Assembly: GCF_963677005.1 (NCBI RefSeq)
Contig: NZ_OY781616.1
Span: 1 to 64,000 of the forward strand
Length of the DNA stretch: 64,000 nucleotides
Source of the DNA: Maridesulfovibrio sp.
Lineage (GTDB): Bacteria; Desulfobacterota; Desulfovibrionia; Desulfovibrionales; Desulfovibrionaceae
Direction: 5' to 3'
The stretch's first letter is position 1; each line of letters opens with the position of its first letter. Position numbers and translations under genes: made by a program. The notes under the pieces were generated by a model. It made no database searches and was not told the origin of the DNA. It saw only the letters and a program-made list of their open reading frames with translations. Positions 17,767-26,641 of this stretch are shown here, piece by piece.

Positions 17767-18246
17767 ATGATCAGACTCGTAAAGGAAAATATCAGCAGAC
17801 AGTCAAAGGCAGTCATGCTGCTTTCCGTACTCCTCCAGGAAGAATTTTCCCTGCTTATGAACAAGGATCCCCAGAACGTAACCAGGATTGAGCTTACAAT
17901 TCAGGATCTTATGAGACAGATTTCTTCTGAACGGCTTTCCTTGAGAAATTTCATTCAAAAAATTGACTCCTCGGCCTGCAGACTTGGAGAGATTCTCCCG
18001 GCCATTGCAGACGATCAGAGGGCCGAGATAGAGCAGCTTCTCGCCCGTATGGATGAGCTGGAACAGAAGTGCGCTGTCCAGGCGACCAAAAACCATCAGT
18101 TGGCCAGAGCCCTGCTTGAACAGTCTTCATCGATGCTGGATTTTCTGCATCGGGAGATTACCCCCAAGCAGCAGAATGTCTACTCCGCAAGGGGACGGTA
18201 CACCAATCCTTCTCCGCAGGCTTCACTCATTAACGGGAGGCTCTGA
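17767..18246 (+). CDS. flgN: Flagellar export chaperone FlgN
   Basis: A roughly 159-residue, mostly helical protein fitting the FlgN family, placed right before flgK and flgL, whose products it would guard and deliver to the type III export gate. The sequence is heptad-rich (KAVMLLSVLLQEEFSLLMNKD, IEQLLARMDELEQKC) and ends in a flexible tail, SARGRYTNPSPQASLINGRL. ATG 17767 is chosen because GGAGGA is at 17754-17759; an ATG at 17752 would lie on top of that site. The stop overlaps the flgK start by one base (TGATG). Confidence 0.85.
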   Translation: MIRLVKENISRQSKAVMLLSVLLQEEFSLLMNKDPQNVTRIELTIQDLMRQISSERLSLRNFIQKIDSSACRLGEILPAIADDQRAEIEQLLARMDELEQKCAVQATKNHQLARALLEQSSSMLDFLHREITPKQQNVYSARGRYTNPSPQASLINGRL

Positions 18247-20378
18247 TGCCCGGCGTCAATTCACTTCTGAATCTCGGGTCGGGAGCCCTCTACGCTTCCC
18301 AGTCGGCCATTCAGGTAACCGGTGACAACATTTCCAATGTCAACACCGAAGGTTATTCCCGTCGTAATGTCCGCCTTGAGGAAAGAACCAGTATCAACTG
18401 GAACCCCGGGCAGATCGGAACCGGAGTACGCGCGGCAGAAATCTATCGCAATTTCGACCAGTTTGTCGAAAACAGCTATAACGATAAGGCCACCATGCGC
18501 GAACGCTGGGATTCCCTGTACAATACCCTGAGCAGTGTGGAGTCGCTTTTCAATGAATCCAGCGGCTACGGACTGAACTCTAGCCTGACGACTTTTTTCA
18601 ACGACTGGCAGGATCTCAGCCAGCGTGCCAATGATGCCGCTTCCCGCCAGCAGTTGCTCAACGATACACGCAATCTGGTAAACTCCCTGCATTCCATGCA
18701 GGAAGATATGGTTCGTTATCAGCAGCAGGTCGAGGATTACATCAAGCAGGATGTTTCCTCCGCCAACGATATCATGACCCGCATCGCCGATATCAACCGG
18801 CAGATCAATGTGGAGCAGGTTGAAAATCAGAACAACCCCAACGCTCTCTATGATGAAAGGGCCAACCTTATCCGTGATCTTTCCAAAATCATGGATACCA
18901 AGGTCATAGACAACGGCCGGGGTGACATGACCATCACCACCGCTGCCGGGCAGACACTGGTGGACGGTGATCAGCATTTCATGCTGTCCTATGACGGTCC
19001 GCAGAGCCAGAACAACCTGAGTCCGGGATCCGATTTTGACGGGACTGTTTATTTCGACGGTTCAAGCGATTTTGAATACACCGTTGAAGCCGTGACTTCA
19101 GGGTCGGTAACTTCTGGTGCCGGGGCGGCTCAGTTTCGGGTTTCACTTGACGGCGGCAATACCTGGCTCAAAAACGATGACGGTTCCACGAGGCTTTTTT
19201 CCGCCCGTCCCGAGGACGGAGCTATTCAGGTCGATGACATCAAGATCTGGTTCGGTAGCAAGGATAGTTCCAATGTGGCCCCCACAACGGATATTTCAGC
19301 CGGCGACAAGTTCACCATAGTGCCCAAGAGCGCTCTGTACTGGGTCAGGAACACCTCCACCAAGGAGAACATCACCCCGCAGATCAGTTTTTCCGGACAG
19401 GACAACACCCGCAGGCTTACCGGCGGAACGCTTACCGGATATTTTTCGTTCCGCGACAACAACGTGGGGCGGTACAAGGAGCGTATGGACGCGCTGACCA
19501 GTGAGATTGTCTGGCAGACCAACCGTATCCATTCTCAGGGTGCAGGACTCGAAGCTCATAACAGCATGGAAGGCACCTACGCCGTAACTGCCGACGGTAC
19601 CGCTCTCGGCAGCGGATCATCCGGACTGCCGTTCGGCGACCGTCTGGAATCCGGGAACTGCATGATGTACTTTTATGATTCCACCACGGGCGAGCTCGCT
19701 TCTTCTGCTTCTTTCGGGCCCATAGACTTTGATCCTTCCACTCCGGAGGTTGATGCTTTCGATCCGACAAAGCATTCCCTGAACGATGTGGTCACCGCAG
19801 TAAACGGGACTTTCGGCACTTACGTTACCGCTTCGGTGGTCAATCACAAGCTGCAGATCAACGCGAACAGCGGGTACGAATTTCAGATGGGTTCGGATAC
19901 CTCCGGTCTTTATGCCGCGCTGGGATTGAACACTTATTTCAGCGGCTCCGAAGCGGCGGACATAGAGATAAGCAGCAAGGTCAACGGTGATGTCAATTTC
20001 ATCAACGCCGGGCATGTGAACGGTGCGGGTGAAGCCAATTCCGGTGACAACACCAGCGCGCTCAGCATCAAGGAAATGGGGCAGAAGGATATCAACATCA
20101 CTACCGCCTTTGACGGGACTACCAGCCAGACTCTGGTTGAGTACTACGATTCGACAGTGGCCGTGGTCGGGGCGGATACCGGCACAGCCAAGTTCAACTT
20201 CAATTTTCAGCAGACCCTCGCCTCGGACCTTAATGAAAAGCAGCAGGAAGTGTCCGGCGTGAATATCGATGAGGAAATGAGCAATCTGATCAAGTATCAG
20301 CATTCCTACACTGCGGCGGCAAAGCTCATTACCACCGCGGACCAGATGCTTCAGACGCTGCTTTCACTGAAGAACTAG
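18246..20378 (+). CDS. flgK: Hook-filament junction protein FlgK (HAP1) with an inserted beta domain
   Basis: A 710-residue FlgK. The N-terminus has SLLNLGSGALYASQSAIQVT and GDNISNVNTEGYSRRNV, and the C-terminus has VSGVNIDEEMSNLIKYQHSYTAAAKLITTADQMLQTLLSLK. Between them, about residues 275-362, lies a beta-rich insert with SLDGGNTWL and a closing GDKFTIVP; a similar unit occurs twice in FlgL. FlgK connects the hook to the filament, with FlgL next to it. The start overlaps the flgN stop. Length is above the enterobacterial form because of the inserts. Confidence 0.96.
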   Translation: MPGVNSLLNLGSGALYASQSAIQVTGDNISNVNTEGYSRRNVRLEERTSINWNPGQIGTGVRAAEIYRNFDQFVENSYNDKATMRERWDSLYNTLSSVESLFNESSGYGLNSSLTTFFNDWQDLSQRANDAASRQQLLNDTRNLVNSLHSMQEDMVRYQQQVEDYIKQDVSSANDIMTRIADINRQINVEQVENQNNPNALYDERANLIRDLSKIMDTKVIDNGRGDMTITTAAGQTLVDGDQHFMLSYDGPQSQNNLSPGSDFDGTVYFDGSSDFEYTVEAVTSGSVTSGAGAAQFRVSLDGGNTWLKNDDGSTRLFSARPEDGAIQVDDIKIWFGSKDSSNVAPTTDISAGDKFTIVPKSALYWVRNTSTKENITPQISFSGQDNTRRLTGGTLTGYFSFRDNNVGRYKERMDALTSEIVWQTNRIHSQGAGLEAHNSMEGTYAVTADGTALGSGSSGLPFGDRLESGNCMMYFYDSTTGELASSASFGPIDFDPSTPEVDAFDPTKHSLNDVVTAVNGTFGTYVTASVVNHKLQINANSGYEFQMGSDTSGLYAALGLNTYFSGSEAADIEISSKVNGDVNFINAGHVNGAGEANSGDNTSALSIKEMGQKDINITTAFDGTTSQTLVEYYDSTVAVVGADTGTAKFNFNFQQTLASDLNEKQQEVSGVNIDEEMSNLIKYQHSYTAAAKLITTADQMLQTLLSLKN

Positions 20379-20415
20379 GGTCGTTTTTGATGGAACAGGC
20401 AAAGGGAGAACGGTT

Positions 20416-21972
20416 ATGAGAGTATCACAGCAAATGCTTTTCAATACCTACGTGTCGAACATGAACAGGTCGCTTACCGATCTGGTGGACACCAATATCA
20501 AGGCGCAGACCCAGAAAAAGGTCAACCGTCCTTCTGATAACCCGGTAGGTATGGCTCGTATTCTTGATCATCGTGAAACTCTTGCCACGGTAAAGCAGTT
20601 TCGTGACAACGTTGATACTGCCAAGGGGTGGTTGAGCCTTTCCGATTCGACCCTGCTGCAGGTTTCCACCATTGTTACCCGTGCCAAGGAACTGGCCGAG
20701 CAGGCCGCATCCGGTACAATCAGTGAAGATAACAGGGAACAGATCAGTTACGAAGCCCGTCAGCTTTTCCAGCAGCTGGTTTCTCTTTCAAATACGGAAT
20801 ACGAAGGAAAGAGCATCTACGCCGGACATAAGGTCGACAAGAATGCTTTTGAAGAAACTCTCTGGATGACCTCGAATGATTCCAATGTTTCGTCCAGGTC
20901 TTTCTCCATAAGCGGTAATGCGGATAAGGCCATCGTCGTGCAGTTTGTAGATTCCGGGACTGTCGGCGGAGTGTCTGATCTGGCTTATCGTTATTCCAAG
21001 GACGGTGGAGACACTTTTACTACAAAGACACTCAGTGCCGGAGACAGAACGCTGGATTTCGATGGCGTGACCATGACTCTTGAAAACGGCACGGTTGTGA
21101 CCGGCAACTCCCCGGATAACACCAACGATGCGTCGGGAACCTGGATGTGGGTGCGCCCAACCGCCAGATACATGGGTGATGACGAGGACGCGGTCAACGT
21201 TACCGGCATGAATACTCCTCTCGGAGGCGGGCTGACCAAGGCCGAAGGCGTTTTTACCGAGGATGTGACTGTCCGGATAGATTCGGCCACCACACTGGCC
21301 TCGAACATAAGTTATTCCTACAGCCTTGACGGCGGGGTCACCTGGACTTCCGGCAATGTAAAGAGTGCTGACGGCATCGCATCCCACGCGGTTCTCAGTA
21401 TCCCCGGCGGAACACTGACCATCCATTCCAACGGCGGCAACGCCCTGGCATCCGGTGCCGAGTTTCTGATCCGCCCGGACTCGGCTGCGATTAATCTGCA
21501 GATTCAGGAAAACGAGTATGTCCGCATAAACGACGTGGGCAAGGATATTTTCGGCGGTGTATACCGGGCACCGGGTGATTCGGCCGCCAGTCCGGTTTTC
21601 AGCAGCAACAGCATGCTGACCGGCAGCAACGCGTCATCCACAAACAACCTGTTTGAAACAATGGGTAATCTGGTCGCGTTTCTGGAGACCAACAACCAGA
21701 CCGGTGTGCAGCAGGCCCTTGCAAGTCTGCAGCTTTCGCAGCAGCATCTGCTGACCCGTGCGGCCGATGTCGGCGGAAGGGAAAACAGGCTTTCAGTGGC
21801 GGATAACGTGCTTTCAAGCCTTGAGTTGAACGAGAAGGAGCGTATCTCCCACATAGAGGATGTTGATGTGGGCGAACTCATGACCCAGCTCTCGCAGCAG
21901 CAGATCGTCTACGAGGCGGTCCTCAAGAGTTCATCAATGATAATGAAGATGAACCTGCTCAATTATGTATAA
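20416..21972 (+). CDS. flgL: Hook-filament junction protein FlgL (HAP3), enlarged
   Basis: A 518-residue FlgL. The flagellin-like N-terminal helix is MRVSQQMLFNTYVSNMNRSL, then KKVNRPSDNPVGMARILDHR; the C-terminal helix has ADVGGRENRLSVADNVLSSLE and ends SSSMIMKMNLLNYV. Typical FlgL is nearer 300 residues. The excess lies in two tandem beta units (about 172-252 with SKDGGDTFT, about 283-355 with SLDGGVTWT) that resemble the insert of FlgK. These should be surface-exposed at the junction. It starts 37 nt after flgK. Confidence 0.94.
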   Translation: MRVSQQMLFNTYVSNMNRSLTDLVDTNIKAQTQKKVNRPSDNPVGMARILDHRETLATVKQFRDNVDTAKGWLSLSDSTLLQVSTIVTRAKELAEQAASGTISEDNREQISYEARQLFQQLVSLSNTEYEGKSIYAGHKVDKNAFEETLWMTSNDSNVSSRSFSISGNADKAIVVQFVDSGTVGGVSDLAYRYSKDGGDTFTTKTLSAGDRTLDFDGVTMTLENGTVVTGNSPDNTNDASGTWMWVRPTARYMGDDEDAVNVTGMNTPLGGGLTKAEGVFTEDVTVRIDSATTLASNISYSYSLDGGVTWTSGNVKSADGIASHAVLSIPGGTLTIHSNGGNALASGAEFLIRPDSAAINLQIQENEYVRINDVGKDIFGGVYRAPGDSAASPVFSSNSMLTGSNASSTNNLFETMGNLVAFLETNNQTGVQQALASLQLSQQHLLTRAADVGGRENRLSVADNVLSSLELNEKERISHIEDVDVGELMTQLSQQQIVYEAVLKSSSMIMKMNLLNYV

Positions 21973-22116
21973 AAATTTAGAATAAAGTTGACAGCTTGTG
22001 CTTGCCCGCAGAAGGTTCATGGGCTAAGACATTCTCAGTGCTGAAAATATTCTCCACAGTGGCGGATGTTTTCAAGTAAAGCGAAACGATCCAACAGGAC
22101 TACCACAATCTAAAAT

Positions 22117-22356
22117 ATGCTTATTCTGACCCGGAGACCGGGGGAAGCTCTATACCTGGATGATAACATAAAGATCACGGTGCTCAGTGTTCAGGGGCGG
22201 CAAGTGAAGCTTGGCCTTGAAATACCCGCCGAGACTACCGTTTACAGGGAAGAGGTTTACCTCAAGATCAAAGAACAGAACCGTTTGGCGCTTGAAAACA
22301 GACAGCAGGATCTTCTTGCTGCGACCGAGTTATGGCAAAAGAAAGAACACAAATAA
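22117..22356 (+). CDS. csrA: Carbon storage regulator CsrA
   Basis: A 79-residue CsrA with the N-terminal strand [23 protein letters not shown] and the RNA-binding end strand [15 protein letters not shown]. CsrA dimers bind GGA motifs in mRNA leaders and block translation; in flagellated bacteria flagellin mRNA is a key target. The C-terminal extension after residue 60 ([21 protein letters not shown]) is longer than in E. coli. Allosteric control by FliW in this family acts through such an extension. The gene overlaps fliW by 25 nt. An AACAGGACTACC site in its own leader contains GGA. Confidence 0.96.
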   Translation: MLILTRRPGEALYLDDNIKITVLSVQGRQVKLGLEIPAETTVYREEVYLKIKEQNRLALENRQQDLLAATELWQKKEHK

Positions 22357-22781
22357 TCAGAACCCGGATCGGGGAAAGAGAAATCACCGAAGACGGTATC
22401 ATCTACTTCTCCCGCGGGCTTATCGGCTTTGATGAAAAAAGGGATTTCGCTCTGATTCAGCTCAGTGAAAACTCTCCCTTCCTGTTGCTGCAGAGCCTTG
22501 AAGATCCCGGACTTGGATTGCTGGTCGCAGACCCGTACAGCTTCATGGATGACTATGAAGTCAGGCTGAGCGAGGCGGAAAAGAGAATTCTGCAGGTCGA
22601 AAACGCCGCACAGGTAGCAGTGCTGGTTACGGTTACCATTCCTCAGGGAAGACCGGAGGAGACCACCCTCAACCTCGGCGGACCCATTGTGATCAATTCC
22701 GAGGCCAAGCGCGGCATGCAGGTTCCGCAGATAGATTCCAAATATCCGGCACACTTCCGCCCGGCCAACGATGAATCATAA
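22332..22781 (+). CDS. fliW: Flagellar assembly factor FliW
   Basis: A 149-residue FliW with the family motifs [22 protein letters not shown] and [20 protein letters not shown]. FliW binds either flagellin or CsrA: when cytosolic flagellin is used up in filament assembly, freed FliW inactivates CsrA and flagellin synthesis resumes. The 25-nt overlap with csrA makes the two products stoichiometrically linked. This antagonist pairing is established in other bacteria; here it is inferred from family and position. Confidence 0.95.
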   Translation: MAKERTQIIRTRIGEREITEDGIIYFSRGLIGFDEKRDFALIQLSENSPFLLLQSLEDPGLGLLVADPYSFMDDYEVRLSEAEKRILQVENAAQVAVLVTVTIPQGRPEETTLNLGGPIVINSEAKRGMQVPQIDSKYPAHFRPANDES

Positions 22782-22837
22782 GATAGACCGCTGCCGGGTG
22801 TGCAGTGTTTTAAAATCTTTTATGTAAAGCAAATGTT

Positions 22838-22878
22838 TTCCGGTGGAGCCGCAAGGTTTCACCGGTTTACTTTTTAAC
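22838..22878 (+). terminator. Terminator after fliW
   Basis: CCGGTG (22840-22845) and CACCGG (22860-22865) can pair around a 14-nt loop. The T-rich stretch TTTACTTTTT follows on the plus strand. The stem is short, and it overlaps the end of the convergent flgM gene. Confidence 0.5.
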
Positions 22879-23173
22879 TCAGAAAGTCCACTTCCTCGCG
22901 TACGAGATTCAAGGCCGTCTTGCGGATGTCCGGCTTGTATGTGCCTGCCCGTACCTGGTCTCGCAGTTCCCTGACCTTTTCTTCCCTTGTATCCGGGCTT
23001 TCCGTGGCGGTCTGCCGTGCGGCGCCGAGAAGCTTGGCCTGTGCGGAAACATTGACCACGTCGCGCGAGGGGGCCGCTGACTGGCTCTGTGACTGAGCCT
23101 TTCCCGCAGCACTCTTGGCAACATTTTCAGAATACGCCTTGAGGGGGGTGGTGTTATACTGGTTAATCTTCAT
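22874..23173 (-). CDS. flgM: Anti-sigma-28 factor FlgM
   Basis: A 99-residue protein with the FlgM pattern: an N-terminal MKINQYN region, a disordered Ser/Gln/Ala-rich middle, VVNVSAQAKLLGAARQT, and a C-terminal sigma-binding half, REEKVRELRDQVRAGTYKPD then LVREEVDFLS. FlgM holds FliA (sigma-28) inactive until it is secreted through the completed hook-basal body. It is transcribed against fliW, and 85 nt after the gene at 23259-23675, with which it seems to form an operon. Confidence 0.92.
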   Translation of the reverse strand: MKINQYNTTPLKAYSENVAKSAAGKAQSQSQSAAPSRDVVNVSAQAKLLGAARQTATESPDTREEKVRELRDQVRAGTYKPDIRKTALNLVREEVDFLS

Positions 23174-23258
23174 GATCCCCTCCGGGGTTCCAAGTTGACG
23201 ATTACAGGAGTTATACGTTGTGTGGTCAATACCTGCCGTCGGAATTGATATCCAGCGG

Positions 23259-23675
23259 TTAAAGCATTGTCCGGTCTACCTTGTCCAATGTAATTTCCCA
23301 TAGCCTGTTCATGACCTGAGCCTTATCCTCCCGGGGAAGGTCAATGACTCCCTCGGGGGTTTCCTTCAGAATCTGAACATCGCTTCCGTCGAGCGGATAC
23401 TCGAACAGATAGCGTGCACCGAAATCCAACTCCAGCTGTTCTAATATATCGGACACTACCGGATTTTCATTACCCGAGACGATGAGGTTTTCAATAATTT
23501 CCCGGGAAATTTTTTCCACCAGCTCACGACGCCTTGCTTCACGCGAAATAGTGACCGTGTCCATAGACTCCGACCTTTTCAGGGCGCGCCTGAATCGGGC
23601 CAGTCTCTTGGCACTTGTCAGCTGCTTGCCGTAGGTTCGCAGCATATTTCTTAGTTCAGCCGGTGTGTGAGTCAC
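23259..23675 (-). CDS. FlgM-associated protein (DVU0524-like)
   Basis: A 138-residue protein encoded immediately upstream of flgM on the same strand. From memory it corresponds to a small family named after D. vulgaris DVU0524 and described as FlgM-associated; this name has not been checked by search. The sequence is helical and basic at the N-terminus (LRTYGKQLTSAKRLARFRRAL), then has VTISREARRRELVEKISREIIENL and an acidic C-terminal half. No enzyme motif is visible. A role in FlgM handling or export is only suggested by the neighbour. Confidence 0.75.
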   Translation of the reverse strand: MTHTPAELRNMLRTYGKQLTSAKRLARFRRALKRSESMDTVTISREARRRELVEKISREIIENLIVSGNENPVVSDILEQLELDFGARYLFEYPLDGSDVQILKETPEGVIDLPREDKAQVMNRLWEITLDKVDRTML

Positions 23676-23907
23676 TGCTCGTATTCCTCCTTATGTATCA
23701 TATCGGCAGGAGCCCATATAAGCTTTAGGGGTAAAAAATAAAAAATGATGAAAAAAAGGATATTCTTTACAACGAGTTGATGTTTAGCAGATAAAACATG
23801 GTGTTGAAATCGATAAAAGATGTATACCATCCTTAAAAAATCTTCATTGATTTTTTGGTGACTCAAACGGTTGAATCTTGGGCCCCTTTCTAATAGGAGA
23901 GTATTCT

Positions 23908-24759
23908 ATGTCTGAGAGTCAAGGTTCTGTTCTTATAGTAACAAAGTCGGGTGGCAGTGATGCTACCAGACTTGGTGAGGATATCGCCCGCTGGCTAAGC
24001 CTGCGTGGTGTCGGCTCCGTTGTTGTCGAACACCCCCTTCCGCCTGCACGAATTGACGTTTCCAGGTTCCGGGAGAACTGTATGCTGGTTCTGGTGCTCG
24101 GCGGAGATGGCACGTTCATCAGCGTGGCCGGGGATGTCGTGGACTGGCAGGTGCCGGTACTAGGTATCAACCACGGCAGGGTCGGTTTTCTGGCGGAGGT
24201 CCTGCCCGAAGACTGGGAAACCGCGCTGGAACGCTTTTTCAGCAGTGATCTGGACATATCCATGCGCACTGTCTTTGATTATGAAGTGCAAAGAGGTAAC
24301 GGAATTGTGGCCCGTGGAGTGGCCATCAATGATCTGGTTATCTCCAGAGGCATGGTCGCCCGCATAATAGCCATGGATATAGGGCAGAAAGGTCAGTGGA
24401 TAAAAAATCTGCGCGCGGACGGGCTCATCATATCCACCTCCACAGGATCGACAGCATATAATGTTTCAGCAGGCGGACCACTTGTCCATCCCGAGCTTTC
24501 GGTCATGTGCGTGACCCCGGTCTGTCCTTTTCTGAATGGTATAAGACCTATGGTCCTTCCTGCGGAAAAACCGCTGGTGATCGATATTGTAGAAGCTTCC
24601 GGGGATGTCTATCTTACCGAGGACGGACGCGTGCCTTATCCTCTTAACAGCGGATACCGGGTGACGGTCACGAAGCACAGAAATGAACTCATGCTCGCCA
24701 GAATTTACAGCAACACCTTTTTTCAGAAACTCAGAAGCAAGGGCTTTCTCACGGAGTAA
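23908..24759 (+). CDS. nadK: NAD kinase
   Basis: A 283-residue NAD kinase, which phosphorylates NAD+ to NADP+ in the cytosol. It shows the GGDGT motif in LVLGGDGTFISVAGD, the NHGRVGFLAEV stretch, NDLVISRG, and DGLIISTSTGSTAYNVSAGGP with the second conserved glycine-rich loop. ATG 23908 is chosen over an upstream in-frame TTG at 23878 because AGGAGA lies 7-8 nt before it. The 232-nt region upstream, back to the FlgM-associated gene, is AT-rich and without genes. A DUF89-type gene follows after 6 nt. Confidence 0.95.
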   Translation: MSESQGSVLIVTKSGGSDATRLGEDIARWLSLRGVGSVVVEHPLPPARIDVSRFRENCMLVLVLGGDGTFISVAGDVVDWQVPVLGINHGRVGFLAEVLPEDWETALERFFSSDLDISMRTVFDYEVQRGNGIVARGVAINDLVISRGMVARIIAMDIGQKGQWIKNLRADGLIISTSTGSTAYNVSAGGPLVHPELSVMCVTPVCPFLNGIRPMVLPAEKPLVIDIVEASGDVYLTEDGRVPYPLNSGYRVTVTKHRNELMLARIYSNTFFQKLRSKGFLTE

Positions 24760-24765
24760 GTGTAA

Positions 24766-26511
24766 GTGAGTGTATTACCGGATTTTACGTCAATCAACGA
24801 TCTCAGGTACGGAGAAGATCCTGTAGGAGATGCATGGCTTCTCCATTTCATGACCGCAAACAATCTCGAAAGTTTTATTGATCCGGTTAAAAACGCTTCT
24901 CCGGAACAGCTGCGTTTTATGGTCGCCCTGGATGACGATCAGGTGTTTGCGCCCTGTTCGGACTGGCAGTTCAGGAGACTGGTTACGCCCGGCCTTGAGG
25001 ACGATCTGCTCAATGTCTACCTCTTTGCCTGGAGGGAACTGGTAAAGCTGGTCAGAAATCATGTCCCCGACCGTTATCAGCGCAGGCTTATACTCAACCT
25101 GTGCAGGCATAAATTCAAGCAGGCCATAGACTCCTCAATCATGATTCCCTGGAGGCTGCTCAAGGGAATGATTACTATTTTTCTGAGCCGTTCCGGACTT
25201 GATGATCCATACATCGGCCGCAAGAAGGAGCTTTTCCGGCGGGGCATGGAATTTGTCGAAAGTGAATTTTTCCGGCGGGCCATCGAATCGTGCCCGTACC
25301 CTGTTCCGAACTGTGAATGTCTTGCCGATATGCGTTTTGAGCTGGATATGGTTGAACTTGAACGGCTGTTCCGGCTTGCTACATTGCCTGATCAGTGGAG
25401 CAGGGAACTGCTGGCCTGCAATTACAGCCGGTATTCGCAGCTGTATTCACAGGATGTGGTTGATTTCGAACCTGTGCGCAATATTTTTCACGCCAACGGT
25501 ACCGGGCTGAAAATATTGTACCTGCCGGACGAAACCGGCGGACTGGCGGTCGACCTGCTCATAATAAAATCCCTTCTGCGTCAGGGGCACAGCGTCATAC
25601 TCTCCCTGCGTGAGGGGTTCTGCTTTGACGACCCTACATTCTGGGACCGGGAAAATGATTCCGTCCTTGCCGATGCGCTCAAGGGCGCACTGATGATTTC
25701 CGAGAACCGCATGTCCAAGAACGACCTGCTTTCCAGTCTGAGGCAGAATCCGTTTGTGGTTATTTCCGATGGCACCAGAGAGAGGTTAAATCTTATCCGC
25801 TGCAGCGTAACCTTTGCCCGTGCCTGGAAGGAATCTGATCTGGTACTGGCCAAGGGATGGGGCAACAGGCGCAGGCTCATCGGGAATTCTCATCAGTTCA
25901 CGCGCGATGTGATCTGCGTTTACCGTTCTCTGGAAGGGGAGTTCCGGCTTGAGTTCAAGGCCAAATCCTCTAATTCATATAAATTCACAGAGGCCGACAT
26001 CCTTGCAAAGGCGGATGAAATTATCGGTGAAATGCAGCAGGCCCGTGCTCAGCGTAAGGCGGTTATGTTCTATAGCGCCATTGTGGGCAGCATTCCTGGT
26101 CAGGTAAAGACCGCAACCCGCGTACTGAATACCTTTGTCGGCTATCTGCGGGACCGTCTGGCCGATACCTATATAATAAACCCGGCGGAGTATTTTGAAG
26201 AAGGCATGGACGCTGACGATCTCATGTTCATGTGGGAGAAGGTTCAGCGCAGCGGATTTATTTCGGTCTGGCGTTTTCAGACCTACGCCGATATTGAAAA
26301 GAGTTTCGAGTTGATGGGCGAAAGAGTCCCTCCTGTCTGGGCGGGCAAGGATGCAACATATTCCACCGGCTGCACCAAGGAAATGCATATCGCCCAGGAC
26401 GTGCAGCGCAGGCATCGAGAATTGCAGATTATCGGTCCCAGCTCGGATAAATTCCTCAGAAGGCGTGAATACGGAGTCGGGCGGTTCAGTGACGTTGTCA
26501 TAGAGCCGTAA
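24766..26511 (+). CDS. DUF89 / ARMT1-like domain protein (putative damage-control phosphatase)
   Basis: A 581-residue protein. The middle region resembles DUF89: GLKILYLPDETGGLAVDLLII, a helix, then VVISDGTRERLNLIRCSVTF and ESDLVLAKGWGNRRRL, which matches the family's ADLVIxKGxxN active-site motif. DUF89 enzymes are metal-dependent phosphatases that clear damaged or excess phospho-metabolites. The N-terminal helical half and the last about 180 residues (with STGCTKEMHIAQDVQRRHREL) have no assignment I can make. It starts with GTG 6 nt after nadK, whose last codons carry a GGAG site, so the two are coupled. A pyridine-nucleotide-related substrate is an inference from that pairing. Confidence 0.7.
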   Translation: MSVLPDFTSINDLRYGEDPVGDAWLLHFMTANNLESFIDPVKNASPEQLRFMVALDDDQVFAPCSDWQFRRLVTPGLEDDLLNVYLFAWRELVKLVRNHVPDRYQRRLILNLCRHKFKQAIDSSIMIPWRLLKGMITIFLSRSGLDDPYIGRKKELFRRGMEFVESEFFRRAIESCPYPVPNCECLADMRFELDMVELERLFRLATLPDQWSRELLACNYSRYSQLYSQDVVDFEPVRNIFHANGTGLKILYLPDETGGLAVDLLIIKSLLRQGHSVILSLREGFCFDDPTFWDRENDSVLADALKGALMISENRMSKNDLLSSLRQNPFVVISDGTRERLNLIRCSVTFARAWKESDLVLAKGWGNRRRLIGNSHQFTRDVICVYRSLEGEFRLEFKAKSSNSYKFTEADILAKADEIIGEMQQARAQRKAVMFYSAIVGSIPGQVKTATRVLNTFVGYLRDRLADTYIINPAEYFEEGMDADDLMFMWEKVQRSGFISVWRFQTYADIEKSFELMGERVPPVWAGKDATYSTGCTKEMHIAQDVQRRHRELQIIGPSSDKFLRRREYGVGRFSDVVIEP

Positions 26512-26641
26512 AGCCGGAAGGTGCTTGGGTGCGGAGGAGATTCCGTACGGGGTACGACTTCTTTATATGGCTGAACGTGCCGAATTATCGAGTTTTCCAC
26601 GTGTTTAATGAGTAAGCCGAATCGAGGCGATAATTATATTT

